Notes under the pieces: model-generated
Told to the model about the DNA's origin: nothing
Seen by the model: only the letters and a program-made list of their open reading frames with translations
Database searches by the model: none
Source: Bdellovibrionaceae bacterium UBA2351
GTDB lineage: Bacteria > Bdellovibrionota > Bdellovibrionia > Bdellovibrionales > Bdellovibrionaceae
DNA length: 13,995 nucleotides
Assembly: GCA_002344565.1 (NCBI GenBank)
Contig: DDTZ01000041.1
Coordinates: forward strand, 1-13,995
Direction of reading: 5' to 3'
Part shown: positions 1-6,883 of the stretch, piece by piece
Layout of the letters: every line of letters starts with the position of its first letter
Position numbering within the stretch: the first letter of the stretch is position 1
Program-made: the position numbers and the translations under genes

Positions 1-20
1 CACCGAAGGTGTTGTTTTTT
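1..20 (+). terminator. Possible rho-independent terminator, cut by the window edge
   Basis: A CACC/GGTG stem with a GAA loop is followed by TTGTTTTTT on the plus strand. The inner sequence continues as GGTGTT, so two A bases just outside the window would extend the stem to six pairs. It lies 18 bases beyond the efp stop codon. It could end a plus-strand gene to the left and, read in reverse, also end efp. Only four base pairs are visible, so the call is tentative. Confidence 0.4.
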
Positions 21-37
21 GATATCGCCAGAGGCAC

Positions 38-604
38 TTATTTTTGGCTAACGCGCTCTACGTAATCACCCGTTGACGTATCGATACGTAATAAATCCCC
101 CTCGTTGATATGAAGAGGCACATTGACTTTAAGACCGCTCTCTAGAATCGCCGGCTTTGTAGCACCAGTTACACGATCGCCCTTAAAACCTGGATCTGTT
201 TGCGCCACTTTCAAATTAACCGCTTTTGGCACATCGACCGCCACTGGACGTTCGTTATATATCAAAATCACAACTTTCAGGTCGTCATGAAGAAAATTAA
301 CGTTTTCCCCAATATCATCAGCCGTCATAGTGATCTGTTCGTAATTTGTTTGGTCCATAAAATTATAGCCATTTTCGTCTTTGTACAAAAATGTCATTTC
401 TTTGTTTTCAACATTAGGAACCGCAAACTTTTCACCGGACTTGAAGGTTAACTCGCGGTTTTGGCCTGTTAGTAAGTTTTTAAGCTTAGTTCGCGTGAAC
501 TGATTGCCTTTACCTGGCTTAACGTGCTGGAAATCAACCACTTGAAATGGATTGTCTTCAAATAGAATTCTAAGACCTTTTTTAAAATCAGATGTATCGT
601 ACAT
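38..604 (-). CDS. efp: Elongation factor P
   Basis: Elongation factor P binds between the P and E sites of the ribosome and promotes peptide bond formation when ribosomes stall on consecutive prolines. The 188 residues match the usual length and show the whole three-domain family pattern. An N-terminal KOW-like domain carries the loop VKPGKGNQF, with Lys32 at the tip where the family is modified (beta-lysylation in E. coli). The middle domain contains YLF-type segments around FLYKDENGYNFMD. The C-terminal OB domain has the signature TDPGFKGD and ends in a typical GDYVERV segment. The start is supported by AGGGGA seven bases upstream. The gene stands alone and is divergent from the FHA protease gene. 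The modification enzyme is not in this window, so the type of lysine modification cannot be told. Identity is secure. Confidence 0.97.
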   Translation of the reverse strand: MYDTSDFKKGLRILFEDNPFQVVDFQHVKPGKGNQFTRTKLKNLLTGQNRELTFKSGEKFAVPNVENKEMTFLYKDENGYNFMDQTNYEQITMTADDIGENVNFLHDDLKVVILIYNERPVAVDVPKAVNLKVAQTDPGFKGDRVTGATKPAILESGLKVNVPLHINEGDLLRIDTSTGDYVERVSQK

Positions 605-628
605 AAATCCCCTATTACTAAAGGCCTA

Positions 629-657
629 GAGTTATTCACAAATCACACTTTCGTCAA
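629..657 (-). promoter_or_regulatory. Candidate efp promoter
   Basis: Reading the minus strand upstream of efp, TTGACG (652-657; five of six matches to the -35 consensus) is followed 17 bases later by TAACTC (629-634), preceded by TGTGAA. The -10 match is poor, so this is a weak candidate for the housekeeping promoter. It is the best pair I see in the 172-base divergent region 605-776. I found no convincing plus-strand promoter there for the protease gene. Confidence 0.25.
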
Positions 658-776
658 TAAAGGACTTTATTTGCCTTGTGCGTAGGCGAACCTTAGGTCG
701 AGTCTGCCGTTTTTCTTAGCTGGCCTCAATGATTCTGCGGTCCTAGCCGATAGATTTTCATAGCTTTGGAGAATAA

Positions 777-3413
777 ATGAAGATCTATTTCCGCCATAAG
801 AACCAAATCGTTGCGACTCTAGAACCCCTTATTAACAAGTCATATACCGTGGGCCGAGGTTTGAACTGCGACGTTCAGCTTCCCGTTCCGACCGTTTCCC
901 GCTTTCAAGGGGTTTTATATTTCGAAGAAGGGCGTTGGCACTTTCGTAACGAAGCCGGTTTGAAGAATGCGATTACGACGCTAACAGACTCTGCCAGTGT
1001 CGATATGAAAAATGGTTTATCCATTTTCTTAGATACATTTTTAGCGAATGAACGTACTCATGTCCAAGAAGAAAAGCCCGCTAAATCTTCGTACAGTTAT
1101 TTAAAGGCTGGTGGTTATACCCTAGCCATTTTCGCTTTTGTCGCAGTGACAACCTATTTTTCCTATTACTATCAAAACAAATTTGATTCAAAATCTTTGA
1201 TGGGCTTTTCAGAAAATAAGATTTTGAAATTCGAACTTAAGGTAAAGAAAGATCTTCTATCTAAAATCAAAAAAGAAGCAGACCTTAAAGAAGAGGATTT
1301 CAAAGAAACTGTAGGTTTTTGCACCGGTTTTCTTGTGGAAAAAAATATTCTTTTAACGGCCCACCATTGCGTTAGCCCACCTCCTGGACTATCTATTGAA
1401 AAAGATTTTATTTTAAAAACATTTGATAATCGCGAAATCATTCCAAAACGAATTTTAGGTTTTGATTTCACAAAAGACTATCTATTCCTTGAAGTTGAAG
1501 GGTTCAATGACAATCCCTTCTTCCGCTTTACTGAAAAGATTGAAATTGGACAAAAAGTATTTACGATTGGTAACGTAGCTGGTGAAGGTTTAGCCATCCG
1601 TGAAGGTATTATCTCTGGCGAAACTGAAGATCCAAATGATCCGTCGGTAAAATATATTCGTTTTTCGGCTGCCGCCAGCCCCGGAAACAGCGGTGGCCCG
1701 CTATTAAATGAAAAGGGTGAGGTCGTAGCTCTGGTTTCTAGAAAAAACATGGCCGAAAACTATAATATCGGCATTTCATACCAAGATTTACGTAACGGTT
1801 TTAACAATTTCGTTTTAAATCGCGAGCCAAAAGAAATCGTGTTTGACTCTAAAACATCGGATTTAAATTTTGGCGGTATAGAGTACTACTTATCAAAATC
1901 ATTCCGCCTACCTTTAATAGAAAAATTAGACAACAAACCGCACCTGCTAGAGGTCCTTAACAAGTTTAATGTCAAAATTCAGGTGCCGTTTGATTTCAAC
2001 CAAGCGCATGAAAAATATTTCCAGAAGTTTCACGACGTCGCGAAAGAAAAAATTCTATCAGTTAGCCAAATGATCCGTAAAGAAGATCTACCGGGCACCG
2101 ATTGGGAAACTCAAGCGACTAAGAGCCTACCTTATATTATTCCGTCAACAACAAGTGACCCCCACCTAGTATTTAAATCAGTGAATGACACTCTTATTCC
2201 AAAGTCGTTAGGTCTTGTGGGTATGAGTGGCCAAATCGGTTACGAGATGACACTTAACGATTGGAAAAAAGAAAAGTTCTACCTCTACAACGAAGGCTAT
2301 ATGGCTACAAAAGGAACGTTGATCGAAGAGCGTTTCCAAGTTCCAAAGGAAGAAAATTACTTAGTCTATTCATCCGTCAAAGATTCCAAAGAGTCGATTG
2401 ATATTTCTAAATATTTTATCGCGAGTCCGGACTTTTCTATCGTGTACAATACTCCGGAAAAAGACTTTAAAAAACGCGAGGCTAATACATTAAAGACCAT
2501 GAAAGACGTATTCATCGGACCAGAAGGGGCAATTGTTTCCCTTCGCTACTTCCCATTCTTACGCCCCAAAGCGAAGGCAGACTTCAAAGTTAAAGACTTT
2601 CCGTCTGGTGTTAGAAAAGTTAAAACATATAAAGACCAAAACAATCGCAATTGGGAATACTATGTCGCTGACTTCTATGATTCTTTCTATATCGAACTCT
2701 TTTGTATGAATACCATCACGGCGACTCACTGCCTAACCACGTTCCAAGAGGGCTCTGTAGATCGCATGAAAGAGGAATTAGTTAAAAACTTCGTTACCTT
2801 TGAACTTAACGAAAAATACGCAATGATGGACTTCTTCTCTCCGTCGGCGCTACCCGCAGCCGATCTAAATCAGTACATTACCGACTCAGGTTATTTAAAA
2901 GGATTTGAAGTTAACACGGTCGCTGAAAACCTAAAAGTAAATCTGAAAAGTTTCGATTTCAATTTAGATCTCGGTAAAAAAGAAAATGTAATAGGTTTAC
3001 GTTTCATTCCGGGTATAGCATTTAACGAAACATTAGGTCGCGGTCTATGGAGTGGTTTCGGCGTACAGTTCATTCGCAAAGAAAAAGAAAAGAACAACGA
3101 ATACAAGTACGAGCTATGTACCGCCGGTATTCAATTTGAAGAATTGAAATACAATGCGATGTTAACAAAAGATCAAAATATTCAAAAAGCTTATCGTGGT
3201 CTTGCCTCTGACGTTATTCCTCCTGGAATGCCAAAAGGATTCAAGAAAAAAGGCGAAAAAGACAAAGAAGTTATTTGGAAAAAAGATCTCGGTAAAGATG
3301 AAAAAGATTGGAACAAGCAAGCCTATGGCACATGCCAAACGCTTTATAAAGATACCGAAAAAACTGATCTCTACCGAACGGAATTTGAATTCCGTCGTTT
3401 TAAAGCGGAGTAG
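777..3413 (+). CDS. FHA domain - membrane span - trypsin-like serine protease
   Basis: An 878-residue protein of unusual make-up. Residues 1-95 form an FHA fold: GR at 26-27 and SRFQ at 41-44, where the family usually has SRxH, so the His is replaced by Gln. One hydrophobic span (about 109-131) follows. Residues 178-345 are a chymotrypsin-fold protease with all three catalytic residues visible: His197 in LLTAHHC, Asp234 in KDYLFLEV and Ser305 in SPGNSGGPLL. Cys182 and Cys198 fit the conserved disulfide beside the His. The GNSGGP block is HtrA-like, but no PDZ domain is seen. Residues about 350-878 are unrecognised, rich in Lys and aromatic residues, with four cysteines (643, 652, 781, 853). 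The likely topology is FHA in the cytoplasm and protease in the periplasm. The start has GGAGA five bases upstream. Substrate and partner kinase are unknown. The hydrolase gene follows after 22 bases on the same strand. Confidence 0.85.
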   Translation: MKIYFRHKNQIVATLEPLINKSYTVGRGLNCDVQLPVPTVSRFQGVLYFEEGRWHFRNEAGLKNAITTLTDSASVDMKNGLSIFLDTFLANERTHVQEEKPAKSSYSYLKAGGYTLAIFAFVAVTTYFSYYYQNKFDSKSLMGFSENKILKFELKVKKDLLSKIKKEADLKEEDFKETVGFCTGFLVEKNILLTAHHCVSPPPGLSIEKDFILKTFDNREIIPKRILGFDFTKDYLFLEVEGFNDNPFFRFTEKIEIGQKVFTIGNVAGEGLAIREGIISGETEDPNDPSVKYIRFSAAASPGNSGGPLLNEKGEVVALVSRKNMAENYNIGISYQDLRNGFNNFVLNREPKEIVFDSKTSDLNFGGIEYYLSKSFRLPLIEKLDNKPHLLEVLNKFNVKIQVPFDFNQAHEKYFQKFHDVAKEKILSVSQMIRKEDLPGTDWETQATKSLPYIIPSTTSDPHLVFKSVNDTLIPKSLGLVGMSGQIGYEMTLNDWKKEKFYLYNEGYMATKGTLIEERFQVPKEENYLVYSSVKDSKESIDISKYFIASPDFSIVYNTPEKDFKKREANTLKTMKDVFIGPEGAIVSLRYFPFLRPKAKADFKVKDFPSGVRKVKTYKDQNNRNWEYYVADFYDSFYIELFCMNTITATHCLTTFQEGSVDRMKEELVKNFVTFELNEKYAMMDFFSPSALPAADLNQYITDSGYLKGFEVNTVAENLKVNLKSFDFNLDLGKKENVIGLRFIPGIAFNETLGRGLWSGFGVQFIRKEKEKNNEYKYELCTAGIQFEELKYNAMLTKDQNIQKAYRGLASDVIPPGMPKGFKKKGEKDKEVIWKKDLGKDEKDWNKQAYGTCQTLYKDTEKTDLYRTEFEFRRFKAE

Positions 3414-3427
3414 TCGTTTTATAGTTT

Positions 3428-3432
3428 AGGTG
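3428..3432 (+). promoter_or_regulatory. Ribosome binding site deciding the hydrolase start
   Basis: AGGTG lies five bases (counted from AGG) before the ATG at 3436. The GTG at 3430, in the same frame, would overlap this site, so ATG 3436 is the better start. Confidence 0.55.
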
Positions 3433-3435
3433 CAT

Positions 3436-4743
3436 ATGAAGATAAAATACTTAATATTCGTATGCATTCTATATTTAAATTCGTGGTCTAAACCTTCGCC
3501 GTTTTGTAGCTCCGAATCCCAATACAATTCTACTGGACCCTATCCCGTATCTGGGTCCCCTAACGAGATCGGTGAAATCAAAACACATCAGTTTCTTTTT
3601 AAGCATAACGGCAAAACCACAGCTTTAAAGTACAGTATCGCCAGCGCACTTAACACACCTAAAAAAGGTACGTTGGTATACCTATGTGGTGGCCCGGGTT
3701 TTACCTGCCCTAAGCGCGCATTTAGTTTACCAGAAGACTACGATATCGTAACGATCCACTACTTGGGTATCGGGAACAATAGGGTCTTGAACAAACCAGA
3801 TGATATGGCGATCAACAGCCAAGGTGAAGCCGTAGCTCAAATGATCAATGATCTAGCTCGACACGATATCATAATTCTTGGTCATTCTTATGGAACGGCC
3901 GTCGCTACAGTGGCCGCATCGAAACATACCCACAGGCAAGACACTGAGAAGAAATCTACGTTAAAAGGCGTATTTCTAACTGGCATTGTGGGACCGTCAG
4001 CAGGAGCCATTTATGGTACTGACTATCCCAAAGTAGCAGAACAAGCGTGGCAAAGTCTGTCTCCGTTTGAGCAGAAACAATTTCGTAAAAACTATCTAAA
4101 AGCATCCAAAAATTTAACGCCGAAAGATAAAGAAAATTTAGATCGTATACTATCTGGCCCACTTATTTATGGACCTAAACTAACTTCCGAAACATTAAAA
4201 GCCTTCCTTAAATCACCTAAGGATTTCACCAATTTTCCCGCCGTCACATCCGATATTCCTCCCGAAGTAAAAGAAGCTGTTTGGCAACAAAGAGCCGCCG
4301 CCTGCGAGTTGTTTGAAACTGTCATCGATTTAAGAAAAACTAAAGTGTTTGGAGGGCTCGTAACCCCCAACACATTTTCGCCAGAAATATGTGACTGTCG
4401 GCTACTCCCAGCTCGGTGGAAACCGAACGAATATCAAATCAAAGGTGTTCCTGTAATCTACCTAAATGGAACATCAGACCCAGCAACGCCGATCGCTGGC
4501 GCCCAACAACATTTTGATAGCCAAACAGAAACCAGCGAAAAAATATTCCTAGCCGAGCCCAATGGCGGCCACGCAGAATTCATAAATAGCAGCGGAAAAA
4601 TGAAAAACTGCATCCCCGAGTTTCTAGAAGAAATAAGCAAAGGCAGTTTAAAACAAATCAAAAGAAAGACGAACGAATACATAAATAGGGGTTGCCGAAA
4701 ACAAACGGACTTAGTTCCGTTCGAGTCAGTTCCGACCAAGTAA
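3436..4743 (+). CDS. Exported alpha/beta hydrolase, peptidase S33-like
   Basis: A 435-residue protein with an N-terminal signal-like segment (KIKY, then hydrophobic residues 6-15), suggesting export. The mature part shows the proline iminopeptidase / tripeptidyl aminopeptidase pattern: an oxyanion-hole motif GGPG at 85-88 and the nucleophile elbow GHSYG at 149-153 with Ser151. Asp348 lies in NGTSDPATP and His379 in NGGHAEF, completing the triad. A helical cap region lies between about 190 and 330. Family members release N-terminal residues from peptides; some relatives are esterases, so substrate is uncertain. Eight or more cysteines fit an exported protein with disulfides. It follows the FHA protease gene by 22 bases and is probably co-transcribed, which suggests a shared role in envelope or external peptide breakdown (inference). 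The last codons and the stop overlap the outer end of the insertion sequence, so the native C-terminus may have differed. Confidence 0.8.
   Translation: MKIKYLIFVCILYLNSWSKPSPFCSSESQYNSTGPYPVSGSPNEIGEIKTHQFLFKHNGKTTALKYSIASALNTPKKGTLVYLCGGPGFTCPKRAFSLPEDYDIVTIHYLGIGNNRVLNKPDDMAINSQGEAVAQMINDLARHDIIILGHSYGTAVATVAASKHTHRQDTEKKSTLKGVFLTGIVGPSAGAIYGTDYPKVAEQAWQSLSPFEQKQFRKNYLKASKNLTPKDKENLDRILSGPLIYGPKLTSETLKAFLKSPKDFTNFPAVTSDIPPEVKEAVWQQRAAACELFETVIDLRKTKVFGGLVTPNTFSPEICDCRLLPARWKPNEYQIKGVPVIYLNGTSDPATPIAGAQQHFDSQTETSEKIFLAEPNGGHAEFINSSGKMKNCIPEFLEEISKGSLKQIKRKTNEYINRGCRKQTDLVPFESVPTK
4704..4721 (-). terminator. Possible minus-strand terminator inside the hydrolase 3' end
   Basis: On the minus strand AACGGA, a six-base loop, and TCCGTT form a six-pair stem followed by TGTTTTC. 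It would stop leftward transcription coming from the transposase or from the uvr-kinase run before it crosses the hydrolase gene. The stem is short and half A+T, and it lies within coding sequence, so this is a weak call. Confidence 0.3.
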
Positions 4744-4777
4744 CTAAGAACTGGTCCCTCAGCCTGCGGCTGGGGAA
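4739..4777 (+). repeat. Left terminal inverted repeat of the insertion sequence
   Basis: Begins AGTAACTAAGAACTGGTCCC. It pairs with 5707-5745 at 29 of 39 positions. It contains an inner CCC...GGGG dyad around AGCCTGCGGCT and includes the transposase stop codon (4759-4761) and the hydrolase stop codon (4741-4743). Confidence 0.75.
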
Positions 4778-5667
4778 GGCAAATAACTCTTTAAATTTCT
4801 GTTATGAAAGAGACACACTATCGCCAAGTGTAGATCTAATCTCTCTGGTTTTTTTGTCGTATTCCATGTCCTCCTAATTAATCTAGAGACTCTGGCCCTT
4901 AAAGTCGCGCACGTATGATTAAGAGAGAACAGAGGGTCAAAGCCTACCTTCTTAAGCTCACCCTGTCCGACTATCGCACTCGCTCGTCCTTTAAAGGTAA
5001 TATGACTAGCATTTGGAAAATGTCTTTTGATAAATTTAAAATAGTAAGGACACTCATCTGATTTAACAATCGCACGATCGTGAACCAAGTTTTTCATTTC
5101 ATTAAAAAGCTCCGCTCGTTTCTTAGGTCTCTCGTCGATTCGCTTGCCGTATTTCTTTACTGATATTTTTGCCAATAACCCCTTAGCGGGCATACGAGCA
5201 ATGTTGTACCCTAGGACTCTACGCGTACCCTCTTCTACCATCAATCCAATTGAAACTGGTTTACATTTTGTGTGTTCAAATGTTTCCAGGTCGTCAAACA
5301 AAACTTCCTTAGCTATTGGAAGTTTGTTATTGAACTTATCTAGATCGATTTTCGCTTTTTTCCCCATAAAGATCAATTTACGTACAACGCTTTTACGATT
5401 TATTTTTAAAACTCGGGAGCACTCCCTCAAAGAAACAGCGCTGACTAGAAGCTGAGCAACCTTACAATTGTAGTGTCTCTTTTTTTGATTGAAACAATCG
5501 GAGAAGGTGGCTGATGAGAAATGTTTTTTACAAGCTGTACAATAATAGCGCTGCACGATCTTTCGGTCGGAATTCCTTTTAAAAAATCCGCATTTAACTA
5601 TTTGTGAATTCGATTTTAAAGACCGACTGAATTTTTTTAGGCATTTAGGGCATTTTATATAAATCAT
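4759..5667 (-). CDS. Transposase, IS1/IS1595-like with zinc ribbon and DDN core
   Basis: A 302-residue transposase counted from the ATG at 5667; an in-frame TTG at 5706 would add 13 residues but has a ribosome site only two bases away. Order of parts: a zinc ribbon with C6-x2-C9 and C43-x2-C46; a helix-turn-helix at about 70-104 (VSLRECSRVLKINRKSV); then an RNase H-like core. The core shows FDDLETF (Asp125/126), KSDECPYY (Asp204) and a third block SLNHTCATLR where Asn250 stands in place of Glu. From memory, several IS1595-related groups use Asp-Asp-Asn-Lys, so this does not by itself mean loss of activity. A basic segment RLIRRTW follows. The frame is full length without internal stops, and the last codons run into the left terminal repeat. 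The product would bind and move this element. The exact family remains tentative. Confidence 0.8.
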   Translation of the reverse strand: MIYIKCPKCLKKFSRSLKSNSQIVKCGFFKRNSDRKIVQRYYCTACKKHFSSATFSDCFNQKKRHYNCKVAQLLVSAVSLRECSRVLKINRKSVVRKLIFMGKKAKIDLDKFNNKLPIAKEVLFDDLETFEHTKCKPVSIGLMVEEGTRRVLGYNIARMPAKGLLAKISVKKYGKRIDERPKKRAELFNEMKNLVHDRAIVKSDECPYYFKFIKRHFPNASHITFKGRASAIVGQGELKKVGFDPLFSLNHTCATLRARVSRLIRRTWNTTKKPERLDLHLAIVCLFHNRNLKSYLPSPAAG

Positions 5668-5706
5668 ACCCTTACCGTGGCAACCCTTGCGCCACTTCAG
5701 ATACAA

Positions 5707-5745
5707 TTCCCCCTCTGCACGATAAGGGGCCAGTTCCGAGTTGCT
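5707..5745 (-). repeat. Right terminal inverted repeat of the insertion sequence
   Basis: Read on the minus strand it begins AGCAACTCGGAACTGGCCCC. It mirrors the left repeat at 29 of 39 positions and also holds an inner CCCC...GGGG dyad. Its outermost two bases form part of the stop codon of the histidine kinase gene (5744-5746). Confidence 0.75.
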
Positions 5746-6832
5746 AAGCTACTTTTTCCTTCAGAGTCCCAATTTCTAAATCAATCGTAAACGTCGTATT
5801 TTTCTTGGTACTATCGTAAAAGAATTTTCCTTGCGAGTCTTCAACCATCTTTTTTGATAAACTTAATCCCAAACCGGTTCCCTTGCCTGGGTCTTTCGTT
5901 GTAAAGAATGGATTCATTACCTTAGTTGCAATTTCTGGAGGAATTCCTTCTCCCGAATCTATAACACTGATTAAACAGCGTCCGTCTGCTGTTGCAATAT
6001 CAATATTGATCCAGCGGTCAGGAAGAGTTTCAATTGCATCAATACTGTTACTCACTAGGTTTAAAATTACTTGCGAGATCTGCAGCGGACGCGCATTTAC
6101 ATAAATTGGCTCAGAGTGATTGAAAGTATATTTGATTTCATATTTAGTTAACTTTTGCAAAAACAGATCGCGTGACTCATTGATTAACTGAACAATATCG
6201 AACGTCTCCATGGGATCGAAAACAGCATTACGCGCTAGTTTTTTTAGTCCATTAATAATATTTGATATTCTAAACACAGTACGCTCAATCGTTTGCAATT
6301 CTTTAGTTACTATTGTAGGCGGATCGTTACGTTCGATTTTCTTTTGAGCAATCGTCAAACGGCCTAAAATAATTGTCAGGGGGTTGTTGATTTCATGCGC
6401 AATACCACTAGCCATCTCACCCAGTGAAGCTAGGCGACTAGATTCGGCCAATAGTGTTTGTGCTTGTTTCATTTGAGTAATGTCAAATCGAATAGCGACG
6501 TAATTAACGACCTCGTTCTTTTCATTTACGATAGCCGAAATCGTTGACTGCACCCAATACAGTTCGCCGTTTTTTCGTCTGTTTTGAATTTCTCCGGTCC
6601 ATACCTGACCCTTTTTCAACGTCTCCCACATAGATTTAAAAAAGTCAGGTTTATGAAATCCACTGTTTAGGACACGATGATCTTTACCGATAAGCTCGGG
6701 CATTGCATAGCCTGAAATTTTACAAAAATTTTCGTTAGCGAAAACGATCTTACCCTTAGTATCGGTGATACTAACAATGGCGGATTGATTTAACGCCGAC
6801 ATCAATTGATCAAAATAATCACCTTGTATCAT
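5744..6832 (-). CDS. Soluble PAS-domain sensor histidine kinase
   Basis: A 362-residue kinase without membrane spans, so it senses a cytoplasmic signal. Residues about 8-120 are one PAS/PAC domain (ITDTKGKIVFANENFCKISGY, then GQVWTGEIQNRRKNGELYWV and a closing YVAIRFDIT). The dimerisation domain has His146 in GIAHEINNPLT, the phosphate acceptor. The ATPase part shows every box: the N box LNLVSNSIDAI (Asn262), G1 DSGEGIP (292-298), the F box NPFFTTK and G2 GKGTGLGLS. The kinase therefore looks active. The PAS type resembles those binding flavin in redox sensors, but no ligand can be read from sequence alone. No response regulator is adjacent, so it is an orphan. It starts 51 bases after the ABC-F gene with a weak ribosome site and may be read from the uvrB promoter. 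Its stop codon is shared with the insertion-sequence end, so its native C-terminus may have been longer. Confidence 0.92.
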   Translation of the reverse strand: MIQGDYFDQLMSALNQSAIVSITDTKGKIVFANENFCKISGYAMPELIGKDHRVLNSGFHKPDFFKSMWETLKKGQVWTGEIQNRRKNGELYWVQSTISAIVNEKNEVVNYVAIRFDITQMKQAQTLLAESSRLASLGEMASGIAHEINNPLTIILGRLTIAQKKIERNDPPTIVTKELQTIERTVFRISNIINGLKKLARNAVFDPMETFDIVQLINESRDLFLQKLTKYEIKYTFNHSEPIYVNARPLQISQVILNLVSNSIDAIETLPDRWINIDIATADGRCLISVIDSGEGIPPEIATKVMNPFFTTKDPGKGTGLGLSLSKKMVEDSQGKFFYDSTKKNTTFTIDLEIGTLKEKVA

Positions 6833-6883
6833 ATTGAGCTTTTCGGCTACTTGAACGGAAAATTAAATCACTATTTCTTAACA

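Larger units (their letters stand above)
4739..5745 (-). mobile_element. Insertion sequence, IS1/IS1595-like, about 1 kb
   Basis: A single-gene element bounded by long imperfect terminal inverted repeats. The core repeats 4748-4777 and 5707-5736 match at 23 of 30 positions, starting GAACTGG on each strand. A further match outward, AG(T/C)AACT, would put the ends at 4739 and 5745 (29 of 39). Length is therefore 989 or 1007 bp, which suits this class of simple element. It carries one transposase gene whose stop lies inside the left repeat. I found no clean target duplication next to either choice of ends, which suggests an old or rearranged insertion. It separates the convergent hydrolase and histidine kinase genes. 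Family placement rests on the zinc-ribbon/DD(N/E) transposase. Confidence 0.75.

Noticed and set aside
200..451. Open frame antisense to efp, and similar frames opposite the protease, uvrB and uvrC
   Set aside because: They lie wholly opposite well-supported genes, lack ribosome sites and encode sequence without recognisable features.
632..640. TTATTCACA, a DnaA-box-like 9-mer, also at 12724-12732
   Set aside because: About one match to the relaxed consensus is expected by chance in a window of this size, the two copies are 12 kb apart, and no origin genes or AT-rich unwinding region lie near.
777..3413. Calling the FHA protein a DegP/HtrA protease
   Set aside because: The Ser block resembles HtrA, but there is no PDZ domain, an FHA domain and a Cys pair are present, and the long C-terminal part is unrelated as far as I can see.
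4727..5739. CAGTTCCGA direct repeats as a 9-bp target duplication of the insertion sequence
   Set aside because: The right copy lies inside the terminal inverted repeat, and an element bounded by these copies would have ends that do not mirror each other. It is kept only as an oddity.
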